A DNA stretch of 9,457 bases from positions 1 to 9,457 of the forward strand of contig JAEWED010000241.1 in the NCBI GenBank assembly GCA_023389745.1, read 5' to 3'. Source of the DNA: Actinomycetes bacterium (GTDB lineage Bacteria; Actinomycetota; Acidimicrobiia; Acidimicrobiales; Microtrichaceae). Under the pieces are notes generated by a model, which had not been told where the DNA came from, ran no database searches, and saw only the letters and a program-made list of their open reading frames with translations. The translations under genes were made by a program, and so were the position numbers. This document shows, piece after piece, positions 1 to 5,144 of this stretch (position 1 is its first letter; each line of letters starts with the position of its first letter).

Positions 1-281
1 CAGTAGCGCAGCAGGTTCTCGCCGGTCACGCCCTGGCGACGGTTCGCCTCGGCGTAGAGGTTCCGGAACTGCTTCTCGGTCATGCCGTAGGCGAAGCGAG
101 CCTTCTGCTTCTCCTGGAGCTGCAGGAGGTACTCGCTGACGTTGCCACGACGACGGGTGCGGCCGTGCTCTCCGGGCGGGTACGGACGCTTGTCCATCGC
201 CTTGTTCTCACCGGAGGTGCCCCAGATGTTCGTGCCGAGACGGCGCGAGACGCGGGCGCGGGGTCCTGTGTAGCGGGACAT
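1..281 (-). CDS. rpsD: 30S ribosomal protein S4, N-terminal part (runs off the window)
   Basis: S4 is a primary 16S rRNA-binding protein of the small subunit body and, in enterobacteria, the translational repressor of the alpha operon. The ATG at 281–279 opens a frame that stays open to base 1, giving 93 complete codons. The protein begins MSRYTGPRARVSRRLGTNIW and continues through KRPYPPGEHG (about residues 31–40) and SEYLLQLQEKQKARFAYGMTEKQF, the usual N-terminal S4 region; the S4 RNA-binding domain proper lies beyond the edge. There is no cysteine in these 93 residues, so no zinc-binding N-terminus is seen. The gene starts 4 nt after the rpsK stop, and its GGAGG ribosome site lies in the last codons of rpsK, 10 nt upstream, so translation is probably coupled. 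Confidence 0.96.
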   Translation of the reverse strand, partial: MSRYTGPRARVSRRLGTNIWGTSGENKAMDKRPYPPGEHGRTRRRGNVSEYLLQLQEKQKARFAYGMTEKQFRNLYAEANRRQGVTGENLLRY

Positions 282-285
282 TGAT

Positions 286-684
286 CTAGAGCCTCCGACG
301 CTTGGGGGGACGGCAGCCGTTGTGCGGCACGGGGGTGACGTCCTTGATGCCGGTCACCTCGATGCCCACGTTCTGGATGGAGCGGATGGCGGTCTCGCGG
401 CCCGAGCCCGGGCCCTTGACCACGACGTCGACCTTGCGGACACCGTGCTCCATGGCGCGGCGAGCGGCCTGCTCGGCAGCCATCTGCGCGGCGAAGGGCG
501 TCGACTTGCGGGAGCCCTTGAAGCCGACGTTGCCGGCGGACGCCCAGGAGAGGACGTTGCCCTCCTGGTCGGTGATGGACACGATCGTGTTGTTGAAGGA
601 GCTCTTGATGTGCGCCACCCCGTAGGTGACGTTCTTGCGTTCCTTCTTGCGGGGGCGACGACCCCCGGCTGGTGGCTTGGCCAT
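286..684 (-). CDS. rpsK: 30S ribosomal protein S11
   Basis: S11 sits on the platform of the 30S subunit near the E site and the anti-Shine-Dalgarno end of 16S rRNA. The 132-residue product has the whole family pattern: a basic N-terminus (RRPRKKERKNV), then AHIKSSFNNTIVSITDQEGNVLSWASAG, FKGSRKSTPFAAQMAAE, VKGPGSGRETAIR, and the C-terminal PHNGCRPPKRRR signature. Length is normal for the family. The ATG overlaps the rpsM stop by one base (TAATG), and the gene ends with TAG four bases before rpsD, so it belongs to the infA-rpmJ-rpsM-rpsK-rpsD run. The PHNGC segment contains the Asn that is converted to isoaspartate in E. coli S11 (family knowledge, not testable from DNA). Confidence 0.98.
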   Translation of the reverse strand: MAKPPAGGRRPRKKERKNVTYGVAHIKSSFNNTIVSITDQEGNVLSWASAGNVGFKGSRKSTPFAAQMAAEQAARRAMEHGVRKVDVVVKGPGSGRETAIRSIQNVGIEVTGIKDVTPVPHNGCRPPKRRRL

Positions 685-1061
685 TACTTGCGGACCTTCT
701 TCTTGCCGGCGACTGTCTTCTTCGGGCCCTTGCGGGTCCGGGCGTTGGTGTGGGTGCGCTGGCCGTGCACGGGCAGACCACGGCGGTGCCGCAGGCCCTG
801 GTAGCAGCCGATCTCCATCTTGCGCTTGATGTTCTGGTTGACCTCACGGCGGAGGTCACCCTCGACCTTGAGGTGCTCGTCGATCCACGCACGGATCTGC
901 GTGACCTCGGAGTCGGTCAGGTCGCGGACCCGGGTCGACTCGTTGATCTGGGTCGCTTCGCAGATCTGGGCCGCCTGGGTGCGGCCGATGCCGTAGATGT
1001 AGGTGAGTGCGATGACGAGCCGCTTCTCTCGCGGGATGTCGACGCCGGCGATACGTGCCAT
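684..1061 (-). CDS. rpsM: 30S ribosomal protein S13
   Basis: S13 forms part of the 30S head, contacts the P-site tRNA with its C-terminal tail and makes bridges to the 50S subunit. The 125-residue product begins MARIAGVDIPREKRLVIALTYIYGIG, has the helix-two-turn-helix core, then GCYQGLRHRRGLPVHGQRT and a strongly basic tail (NARTRKGPKKTVAGKKKVRK). Family members usually read GLPVRGQRT here, so the His in place of Arg is a small substitution. The ATG at 1061 has an AGAGG ribosome site about 10 nt upstream. The gene follows rpmJ after 31 nt and overlaps rpsK by one base. Confidence 0.98.
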   Translation of the reverse strand: MARIAGVDIPREKRLVIALTYIYGIGRTQAAQICEATQINESTRVRDLTDSEVTQIRAWIDEHLKVEGDLRREVNQNIKRKMEIGCYQGLRHRRGLPVHGQRTHTNARTRKGPKKTVAGKKKVRK

Positions 1062-1092
1062 GGTGCTGTGTTCCTCTGGTCTTCCTTGGGTC

Positions 1093-1206
1093 CTAGCCCT
1101 GACGCTGCTTGTGGCGCGGGTTGTCGCAGATGACCATCACACGCCCGTGGCGGCGGATCACTCTGCACTTCTCACAGATCTTCTTGACGCTGGGTCGAAC
1201 CTTCAT
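1093..1206 (-). CDS. rpmJ: 50S ribosomal protein L36, zinc-binding (C+) form
   Basis: L36 is the smallest 50S protein and stabilises 23S rRNA near L16 and the GTPase centre. The frame from ATG 1206–1204 to TAG 1095–1093 encodes 37 residues starting MKVRPSVKKICEKCRVIRRH, which is the family length and sequence. The zinc ligands are complete: C11, C14, C27 and H32. A GGAG site lies 6 nt upstream of the ATG. It sits between infA and rpsM, its classical position. Many actinobacteria carry a second, zinc-independent L36 elsewhere in the genome; this copy is the zinc form. Confidence 0.97.
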   Translation of the reverse strand: MKVRPSVKKICEKCRVIRRHGRVMVICDNPRHKQRQG

Positions 1207-1258
1207 CGTGCTCTCCAGGTCGGCTCGGGCCGACCCATTCGCCCGTCCGGGTGGACGG

Positions 1259-1483
1259 TCACTTGTAGCGGTAGGTGATCCTGCCGCGGGACAGGTCGTA
1301 GGGAGTCAGCTCCACCTGAACCCGATCCCCGGGCAGGATGCGGATGTAGTGCATCCGCATCTTTCCGGAGATGTGCGCCAGCACCTTGTGGCCGTTCTCG
1401 AGCTCGACCCGGAACATGGCGTTCGGGAGCGGCTCGGTGACCGTTCCCTCCAAGACGATGGCGTCTTCCTTGGGCTTTGCCAG
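1259..1483 (-). CDS. infA: Translation initiation factor IF-1, probable CTG start
   Basis: IF-1 binds the 30S A site and helps IF-2 and IF-3 select initiator tRNA and start codon. The product ends in the family's OB-fold signature (NAMFRVELENGHKVLAHISG, KMRMHYIRILPGDRVQVELTPYDLSRGRITYRYK). The conserved N-terminus (M)AKPKEDAIVLEGTV places the start at CTG 1483–1481, giving 74 residues, against 72–73 usual. An AGGAGG (1496–1491) lies exactly 7 nt upstream of this CTG, and no ATG, GTG or TTG occurs in frame close by. The next in-frame ATG (1576–1574) would add 31 residues unlike the family and has no ribosome site. I therefore call a CTG start, while a base error in an original ATG cannot be excluded. 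The methionine aminopeptidase gene (map), often found between adk and infA, is absent here. Confidence 0.93.
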   Translation of the reverse strand: MAKPKEDAIVLEGTVTEPLPNAMFRVELENGHKVLAHISGKMRMHYIRILPGDRVQVELTPYDLSRGRITYRYK

Positions 1484-1490
1484 AACTGAT

Positions 1491-1496
1491 CCTCCT
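1491..1496 (-). promoter_or_regulatory. Shine-Dalgarno AGGAGG that fixes the infA start
   Basis: A full AGGAGG on the minus strand, 7 nt before CTG 1483–1481. It is the only strong ribosome site near the conserved N-terminus of IF-1 and is the main argument for the CTG start. The bases just 5' read CCTC-acag-GAGG, so a small 4-bp hairpin could partly mask the site; that pairing is weak and only suggestive. Confidence 0.8.
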
Positions 1497-1539
1497 GTGA
1501 GGCCCCGGGCTCCGACGGCGGAACCTCGAGGGGTGGAAC

Positions 1540-1555
1540 CCTGCGCTGACGCAGG
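1540..1555 (-). other. Stem-loop in the infA leader
   Basis: On the minus strand CCTGCG and CGCAGG form a perfect 6-bp GC-rich stem around a TCAG tetraloop. It lies about 40 nt downstream of the predicted transcription start and 56 nt before the infA start codon. There is no following T-tract, so it is not an intrinsic terminator. It may be a structural part of the leader mRNA; no known ribosomal leader family is recognised. Confidence 0.5.
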
Positions 1556-1598
1556 TGGCCGGACGTGCGAACTCATGTGAGGCACGGGCCGACGGACG

Positions 1599-1627
1599 AT
1601 TGTAGAAGAGTCACGCCGCGCGATCAA
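1599..1627 (-). promoter_or_regulatory. Sigma70-type promoter for infA-rpmJ-rpsM-rpsK-rpsD
   Basis: Minus-strand −35 TTGATC (1627–1622) and −10 TACAAT (1604–1599) are separated by exactly 17 bp. The −10 matches five of six consensus bases and the −35 matches the first four. Transcription would begin near 1592 and leave a leader of about 110 nt before infA. It is AT-richer than its surroundings and lies in the longest gene-free gap of the window, where a secondary promoter would be expected for the alpha-operon part. Confidence 0.75.
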
Positions 1628-1628
1628 A

Positions 1629-1679
1629 GTCGTGTTCGAGCGGTGTGACCGGTGGGTGGGCGGGGTGGGACGACAGGTG
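1629..1679 (-). terminator. Candidate Rho-utilisation region after adk
   Basis: The transcript of this 51-nt stretch, starting 14 nt after the adk stop, contains 28 C and only 8 G by direct count, with many pyrimidine-C pairs and no obvious hairpin. Such C-rich, G-poor, unstructured RNA is the usual signature of Rho loading. No intrinsic terminator is visible here. It lies just upstream of the infA promoter, so it could separate the secY-adk transcript from the infA transcript. The call rests on base composition alone. Confidence 0.35.
1654..1669 (+). other. Canonical G-quadruplex motif upstream of the infA promoter
   Basis: The + strand reads GGGTGGGCGGGGTGGG: four runs of at least three G with single-base loops (T, C, T), the pattern of very stable parallel quadruplexes. 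It is on the template strand for the minus-strand genes and lies 27 bp upstream of the −35 element of the infA promoter. Formation in the cell is not shown by the sequence. Confidence 0.6.
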
Positions 1680-1693
1680 CGCGACGCCGCCGT

Positions 1694-2362
1694 TCAGGCG
1701 AGTCGCGCGTCGATCTCCGAGACCAGTCGCTCGGTGACCTCGTCCGCCGGTCCGTCGCCGTCGACGCGCACGAGCACGCCCTGGGAGCCGAACCACTCGA
1801 CCGCCGGGACGGTCTGACGGGCGTAGATGTCGAGGCGTTCGCGGACGGCGGCCTCGGTGTCGTCGTCGCGCTGCACGACGTCGCCGCCGCACTTGTCGCA
1901 GGTCCAGTCCACCGCAGGCGGTGCACCGGTGGAGTAGATCGCCCCGCAGTTGGAGCAGACACGACGCGACGAGATGCGCTCGACGACCACGTCCTCGGGG
2001 ACGTCCAGGTCGATCGCCAGGTCGATGCCGTCGGGACCGACCATCTCGGCCAGGCCACGTGCCTGCGCCTCGGTGCGGGGGAAGCCGTCGAGGAGCCAGC
2101 CGCGGGCGGCGTCGTCCTCGGCGAGACGGTCCGAGATGATGCCGAGCACGACGTCGTCGGAGACGAGCTGCCCGGCGTCCATGATCTCCTTGGCGCGCAG
2201 ACCGAACTCGGTGCCGGCCTTGACCGCGGCGCGGAGCATGTCGCCGGTCGAGATGTGCGGCACGCCGTAGCGCTCCGCGAGGCGGACCGCCTGCGTGCCC
2301 TTGCCGGCGCCCTGGCGCCCGAAGAGGATCAGGCGAACCGAGCTGTGTTCCGTTGCGTCCAT
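1694..2362 (-). CDS. adk: Adenylate kinase, long form with zinc-type LID
   Basis: Catalyses ATP + AMP = 2 ADP in the cytoplasm, balancing adenylate pools. The 222-residue product has a P-loop at residues 15–23 (GRQGAGKGT), the AMP-binding STGDMLR at 38–44, LLDGFPRT at 90–97, and a LID domain with four cysteines (C136, C139, C155, C158; CSNC and CDKC) as in zinc-bearing bacterial kinases. The RDDDTEAAVRERL segment carries the conserved Asp and Arg of the LID/active site. The P-loop has Gln where most family members have Pro (GxPGAGKGT). The ATG at 2362 has GGGGAGG 8 nt upstream. It follows secY after 52 nt, the usual secY-adk pairing; map does not follow. Confidence 0.97.
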   Translation of the reverse strand: MDATEHSSVRLILFGRQGAGKGTQAVRLAERYGVPHISTGDMLRAAVKAGTEFGLRAKEIMDAGQLVSDDVVLGIISDRLAEDDAARGWLLDGFPRTEAQARGLAEMVGPDGIDLAIDLDVPEDVVVERISSRRVCSNCGAIYSTGAPPAVDWTCDKCGGDVVQRDDDTEAAVRERLDIYARQTVPAVEWFGSQGVLVRVDGDGPADEVTERLVSEIDARLA

Positions 2363-2394
2363 GTGGCGGTCCTCCCCTGCCGATCAGCGCTGCT

Positions 2395-2408
2395 CCGTCG
2401 GGCGACGG
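2395..2408 (-). other. Small stem-loop between secY and adk
   Basis: CCGTC and GACGG flank a 4-nt loop, 6 nt after the secY stop. It is short and has no T-tract, so read-through from secY into adk is expected. It may stabilise or separate the two parts of the mRNA, but little more can be said. Confidence 0.35.
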
Positions 2409-2414
2409 CGCGAG

Positions 2415-3746
2415 CTACTTGCTCGACAGGAATCCCTCGTAGTTGCGCATCATCAGCTGCGAGTCGACCTGCTTCATCGTCTCGAGGGCGACACCCACGG
2501 CGATCAGGAGGGACGTGCCGCCCATGGCGTAGGCAGCACCGTTGCCGGACGGGCCCAGCAGGATGCGGACCAGCACGGTCGGAGCGATGGCGAGCAACGC
2601 GATGAACAGCGCGCCGGGAAGCGTGATGCGGTTCAGCACCTTGGCCAGGTAGTGCTCGGTCTGGGGACCCGGACGGATGCCGGGGATGAACCCACCCTGC
2701 TTGCGCAGGTTGTCCGCCTGCTGGACCGGGTCGAAGGCGATCGCCGTGTAGAAGTACGAGAAGCCGACGATGAAGAGGCCGAGCACCGCCAGGTAGATCG
2801 GGTTGATCGTGTTGGCGAGGTTGTTGTTGATCCAGCTCGACACCGAGGCGCCCCAGCCGCTCGAGGGCAGGACCTGGGAGAGCAGCACCGGCAGGTTGAT
2901 CACGGCGCTGGCGAAGATGATCGGCACGACGCCGGCCTGGTTCACCTTGAGCGGGATGTAGGTGCTCTGGCCCGAGTACATGCGCCGTCCGACGACGCGC
3001 TTGGCGAACTGCACCGGGATCCGGCGCTGGCCGAGCTCGATGTAGACGATGAACCAGAGCATGCCGATGAAGAAGGCGATGAAGACGACCAGCTTCCACT
3101 CGCCGGCTGCGTAGATCGCCGAGAAGGCGGCGGGCAGGCCCGACACGACCGAGCAGAAGATGATGAGCGACATGCCGTTGCCGATGCCGCGGTTGGTGAT
3201 GAGCTCGCCCATCCACATCAGCAGCGAGGAGCCCGCGGTGAAGGTCACCACGATGAGCAGCACACGCAGCGGGTTGAAGATCGGCACCAGGTCGATCGTG
3301 CTGGCCGCACCCGAGGAGTCGACGAGTCCGCCGCCACCGTTGTGGAACAGGAACACGAGGCCCGTGGACTGCAGGATCGAGATGCCGATCGTCAGGTAGC
3401 GGGTCCACTGCGTGATCTTGCGCTGGCCGACCGCACCCTGGGCCTGCCACTCCTGCAGCTTCGGGATCACCACCGTCAGGATCTGCATGATGATCGAGCT
3501 GGTGATGTACGGCATGATGCCCAGCGCGAAGAGGCTGAACTGCGTCAGCGCCTGCCCGGAGAACAGCTGGAGGAAGGCGAGCACGCCGCCCTCTCGTGCC
3601 TGCTCACCGATCGAGTTCACGGCATCCTGGTCGACTCCGGGGACCGGCAGGTAGCAGCCGACCCGGTAGAGGACGAGCATGAACAAGGTGAACAGGACCT
3701 TGTTGCGAAGGTCCTCCACCTTGAAGATGTTGCCGATACGAGACAC
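2415..3746 (-). CDS. secY: Protein translocase channel subunit SecY
   Basis: SecY is the ten-helix membrane channel of the Sec translocon; with SecE and SecG it exports or inserts proteins driven by SecA or the ribosome. The 443-residue product shows hydrophobic segments throughout and the family motifs: FALGIMPYITSSIIMQIL (about 73–90), ELITNRGIGNGMSLIIF (181–197), GQRRIPVQFAKRVVGRRMYSGQSTYIPLKVNQAGVVPIIFAS (239–280), the cytosolic loop GGFIPGIRPGPQTEHYL (351–367) and the C-terminal MKQVDSQLMMRNYEGFL. I chose GTG 3746–3744 because AGGAG lies 5 nt upstream and SRIGNIFKVEDLRNKVLF is where homologues begin. An ATG 37 codons upstream would add a Pro/Ala-rich stretch with no ribosome site. A short Gly run (GGGG, 137–140) follows the third hydrophobic segment. 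Confidence 0.97.
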   Translation of the reverse strand: MSRIGNIFKVEDLRNKVLFTLFMLVLYRVGCYLPVPGVDQDAVNSIGEQAREGGVLAFLQLFSGQALTQFSLFALGIMPYITSSIIMQILTVVIPKLQEWQAQGAVGQRKITQWTRYLTIGISILQSTGLVFLFHNGGGGLVDSSGAASTIDLVPIFNPLRVLLIVVTFTAGSSLLMWMGELITNRGIGNGMSLIIFCSVVSGLPAAFSAIYAAGEWKLVVFIAFFIGMLWFIVYIELGQRRIPVQFAKRVVGRRMYSGQSTYIPLKVNQAGVVPIIFASAVINLPVLLSQVLPSSGWGASVSSWINNNLANTINPIYLAVLGLFIVGFSYFYTAIAFDPVQQADNLRKQGGFIPGIRPGPQTEHYLAKVLNRITLPGALFIALLAIAPTVLVRILLGPSGNGAAYAMGGTSLLIAVGVALETMKQVDSQLMMRNYEGFLSSK

Positions 3747-3751
3747 TGACG

Positions 3752-3756
3752 CTCCT
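3752..3756 (-). promoter_or_regulatory. Shine-Dalgarno AGGAG that fixes the secY start
   Basis: AGGAG on the minus strand, 5 nt before GTG 3746–3744. It decides against the longer frame from ATG 3857, which lacks a purine-rich site. Confidence 0.75.
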
Positions 3757-3768
3757 GGAGGCTCCGTC

Positions 3769-3833
3769 GCCGATGGTTGGACAGCCGACGGATGGGTCGC
3801 AGCCGATGGTGGGTCCGGAAGGTAGCCGATGGG
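3769..3833 (-). repeat. Four short direct repeats upstream of secY
   Basis: The minus strand carries four imperfect copies of CCATCGGC: at 3769–3776, 3784–3796 (variant with a CCATCCGTCGGC core), 3802–3813 and 3825–3833, starting 15, 18 and 23 bp apart. The segment is non-coding under the chosen secY start. Function unknown; it may be a protein-binding cluster, or slippage-derived spacer DNA. Confidence 0.55.
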
Positions 3834-3858
3834 CACCGTCGCCGGGTGGTGCAGCATC

Positions 3859-3888
3859 GAGGCACCGCCGGCGAGGCCGACGGTGCTC
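3859..3888 (-). other. Strong stem-loop directly after rplO
   Basis: Beginning 5 nt after the rplO stop, the transcript can fold into 13 pairs closing a CUC triloop: GAGCACCG, U, CGGC on the 5' side against GCCG, G, CGGUGC(C)UC on the 3' side, with one U·G pair and one bulged C. There is no T-tract after it, so it is not a classical terminator. A processing, stabilising or attenuating element between the ribosomal genes and secY is plausible. Confidence 0.55.
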
Positions 3889-3893
3889 GAAGG

Positions 3894-4379
3894 TCACCGG
3901 TTGGTGTGGGCGCTCCCGTGGAAGGCGGGACGGACCTTGAACGGCAGCTCGAGGCGCTCGAGCGAACCGCCGGCTCCGGTGATCGCCGCCTCGGCCGAGG
4001 CGGACGCGGCGTGCACCTTCACGGTGACCGATCGGGTGAGCTCACCACGGCCGAGCACCTTGACCAGGGCGCCCTTGGAGATCAGACCCTTGGCGTAGAG
4101 CGACTCGGGGGTGACCTCGGTCAGGCCCGACTCCTCGATCGTGTCGAGGTTGATCGCCTGGTACTCGACGCGGAAGGGGTTGTTGAAGCCGCGCAGCTTC
4201 GGCACGCGCTGGGCGAGGGGCAGCTGGCCACCCTCGAAGCCCAGGCGGACCTTGTTGCGGGCCTTCTGACCCTTGGTACCGCGGCCGGCGGTCTTGCCGC
4301 CCTTGCCGCCGATGCCGCGACCGACGCGCTTGCGCGAGGTGCGGGAGCCCTCTGCGGGCTTCAGATCATGGACCTTCAT
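3894..4379 (-). CDS. rplO: 50S ribosomal protein L15
   Basis: L15 is a late-assembling 50S protein with a long extended N-terminus that threads through 23S rRNA. The 161-residue product begins MKVHDLKPAEGSRTSRKRVGRG and has the glycine/basic region GRGIGGKGGKTAGRGTKGQKAR (about 20–41), then GFEGGQLPLAQRVPKLRGF and the C-terminal globular domain with VKVLGRGELTRSVTVKVHAASASAEAAI. Length is slightly above the usual 145–150 through a short C-terminal tail (FHGSAHTNR). The start ATG is one base after the rpmD stop. It is the last tightly packed gene before the looser secY region. Confidence 0.98.
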   Translation of the reverse strand: MKVHDLKPAEGSRTSRKRVGRGIGGKGGKTAGRGTKGQKARNKVRLGFEGGQLPLAQRVPKLRGFNNPFRVEYQAINLDTIEESGLTEVTPESLYAKGLISKGALVKVLGRGELTRSVTVKVHAASASAEAAITGAGGSLERLELPFKVRPAFHGSAHTNR

Positions 4380-4380
4380 C

Positions 4381-4575
4381 TCACTCGACCTCTCCGGTGA
4401 GCTCCTCGACGTGCACGAGGTGCGGGACCCGGTGGATCTGGCCGCGCACGTCGGGCGTGTCGGGAAGCACGTTGGACTGTCCGATGCGACGCAGGCCGAG
4501 CGCGCGGAGCGTGCCGCGCTGCTTGGGCTTCACACCGATGTACGAACCCGTCTGGGTGACCTTGATCTTGCCCAT
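4381..4575 (-). CDS. rpmD: 50S ribosomal protein L30
   Basis: L30 is a small, non-universal 50S protein. The product (64 residues from the second of two adjacent ATGs) reads MGKIKVTQTGSYIGVKPKQR, then TLRALGLRRIGQSNVLPDTPDVRGQIHRVPHLVHVEEL, the typical L30 fold sequence. Two starts are possible: ATG 4578 (ATGA overlap with rpsE, adds one Met) or ATG 4575 (TGATG overlap). GAGG lies 4 nt from the first and 7 nt from the second, and homologues begin at the second, so I prefer 4575. It is placed between rpsE and rplO as in most spc operons. Confidence 0.95.
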   Translation of the reverse strand: MGKIKVTQTGSYIGVKPKQRGTLRALGLRRIGQSNVLPDTPDVRGQIHRVPHLVHVEELTGEVE

Positions 4576-5144
4576 CATGCGACCTCGAACGGCTCGGGAG
4601 CCGGACCGCGTTCGGTCTCACGGTAGGCCTCGAGCAGACCCTTGGGGATGCAGTCCTCCGGGTCGAGGCCACGCAGCGCGGCGATCTCGTCGGGACGACG
4701 CAGCGCCTGCAGACCGGCCACGGTCGCCCGGGCCACGTTGATGTAGTTGGACGAGCCCAGCGACTTGCAGAGCACGTCGTGGATGCCGGCCTCTTCGAGG
4801 ATGGCGCGGGCGGCGCCACCGGCGATGACGCCGGTACCGGGAGCGGCGGGCTTCAGCATCACCCGACCGGCACCCATGATGCCGATGACGGGGTGGATGA
4901 TGGTGCCGCTGGCCAGCGGGACGGAGAAGAGGTTCTTGCGAGCCTCCTCGGTGCCCTTCTGGATCGCGAGGGGCACCTCCTTGGCCTTGCCGTAGCCCAG
5001 GCCGACACGACCGTTGCCGTCACCGATCACCACGAGCGCGGTGAACGAGAAGCGACGGCCGCCCTTGACGACCTTGGCGACGCGGTTGATGTTGATGACC
5101 CGCGACTCACGCAGCTGCAGGTCGGTGTCCTTGTTCAGTGCCAT
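4575..5144 (-). CDS. rpsE: 30S ribosomal protein S5
   Basis: S5 lies at the mRNA entrance of the 30S subunit and takes part in decoding fidelity and helicase action. The 189-residue product has an N-terminal extension, the S5 double-stranded RNA-binding domain (VVKGGRRFSFTALVVIGDGNGRVGLGYGKAKEVPLAIQKG) and the C-terminal domain (APGTGVIAGGAARAILEEAGIHDVLCKSLGSSNYINVARATVAGLQAL). The stretch SSNYINVARAT differs from the commoner SxNPxNVVxAT. A C-terminal tail (DPEDCIPKGLLEAYRETERGPAPEPFEVA) extends beyond the core. The ATG overlaps the rplR stop (TGATG) and has GGAG 5 nt upstream. Confidence 0.98.
   Translation of the reverse strand: MALNKDTDLQLRESRVININRVAKVVKGGRRFSFTALVVIGDGNGRVGLGYGKAKEVPLAIQKGTEEARKNLFSVPLASGTIIHPVIGIMGAGRVMLKPAAPGTGVIAGGAARAILEEAGIHDVLCKSLGSSNYINVARATVAGLQALRRPDEIAALRGLDPEDCIPKGLLEAYRETERGPAPEPFEVA

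Noticed and set aside
1484..1627. N-terminal extension of IF-1 from 1627 or 1576
   Set aside because: It would cross the predicted −10 and transcription start or lack a ribosome site, and IF-1 is uniformly about 72–74 residues.
2395..2408. Terminator between secY and adk
   Set aside because: The stem is only 5 bp, with no T-tract, and secY-adk are normally cotranscribed.
1652..2605. A 317-codon + strand frame antisense to adk
   Set aside because: Shadow of adk and the end of secY; no recognisable motif and no supporting ribosome site.
2295..3749. A 484-codon open frame on the + strand antisense to secY
   Set aside because: It lies opposite a complete secY, its product is a low-complexity Asp/Arg/His-rich sequence with no family resemblance, and long antisense frames are expected at high G+C.
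3747..3857. N-terminal extension of SecY from ATG 3857
   Set aside because: No Shine-Dalgarno, not present in the family, and AGGAG is placed correctly for GTG 3746.
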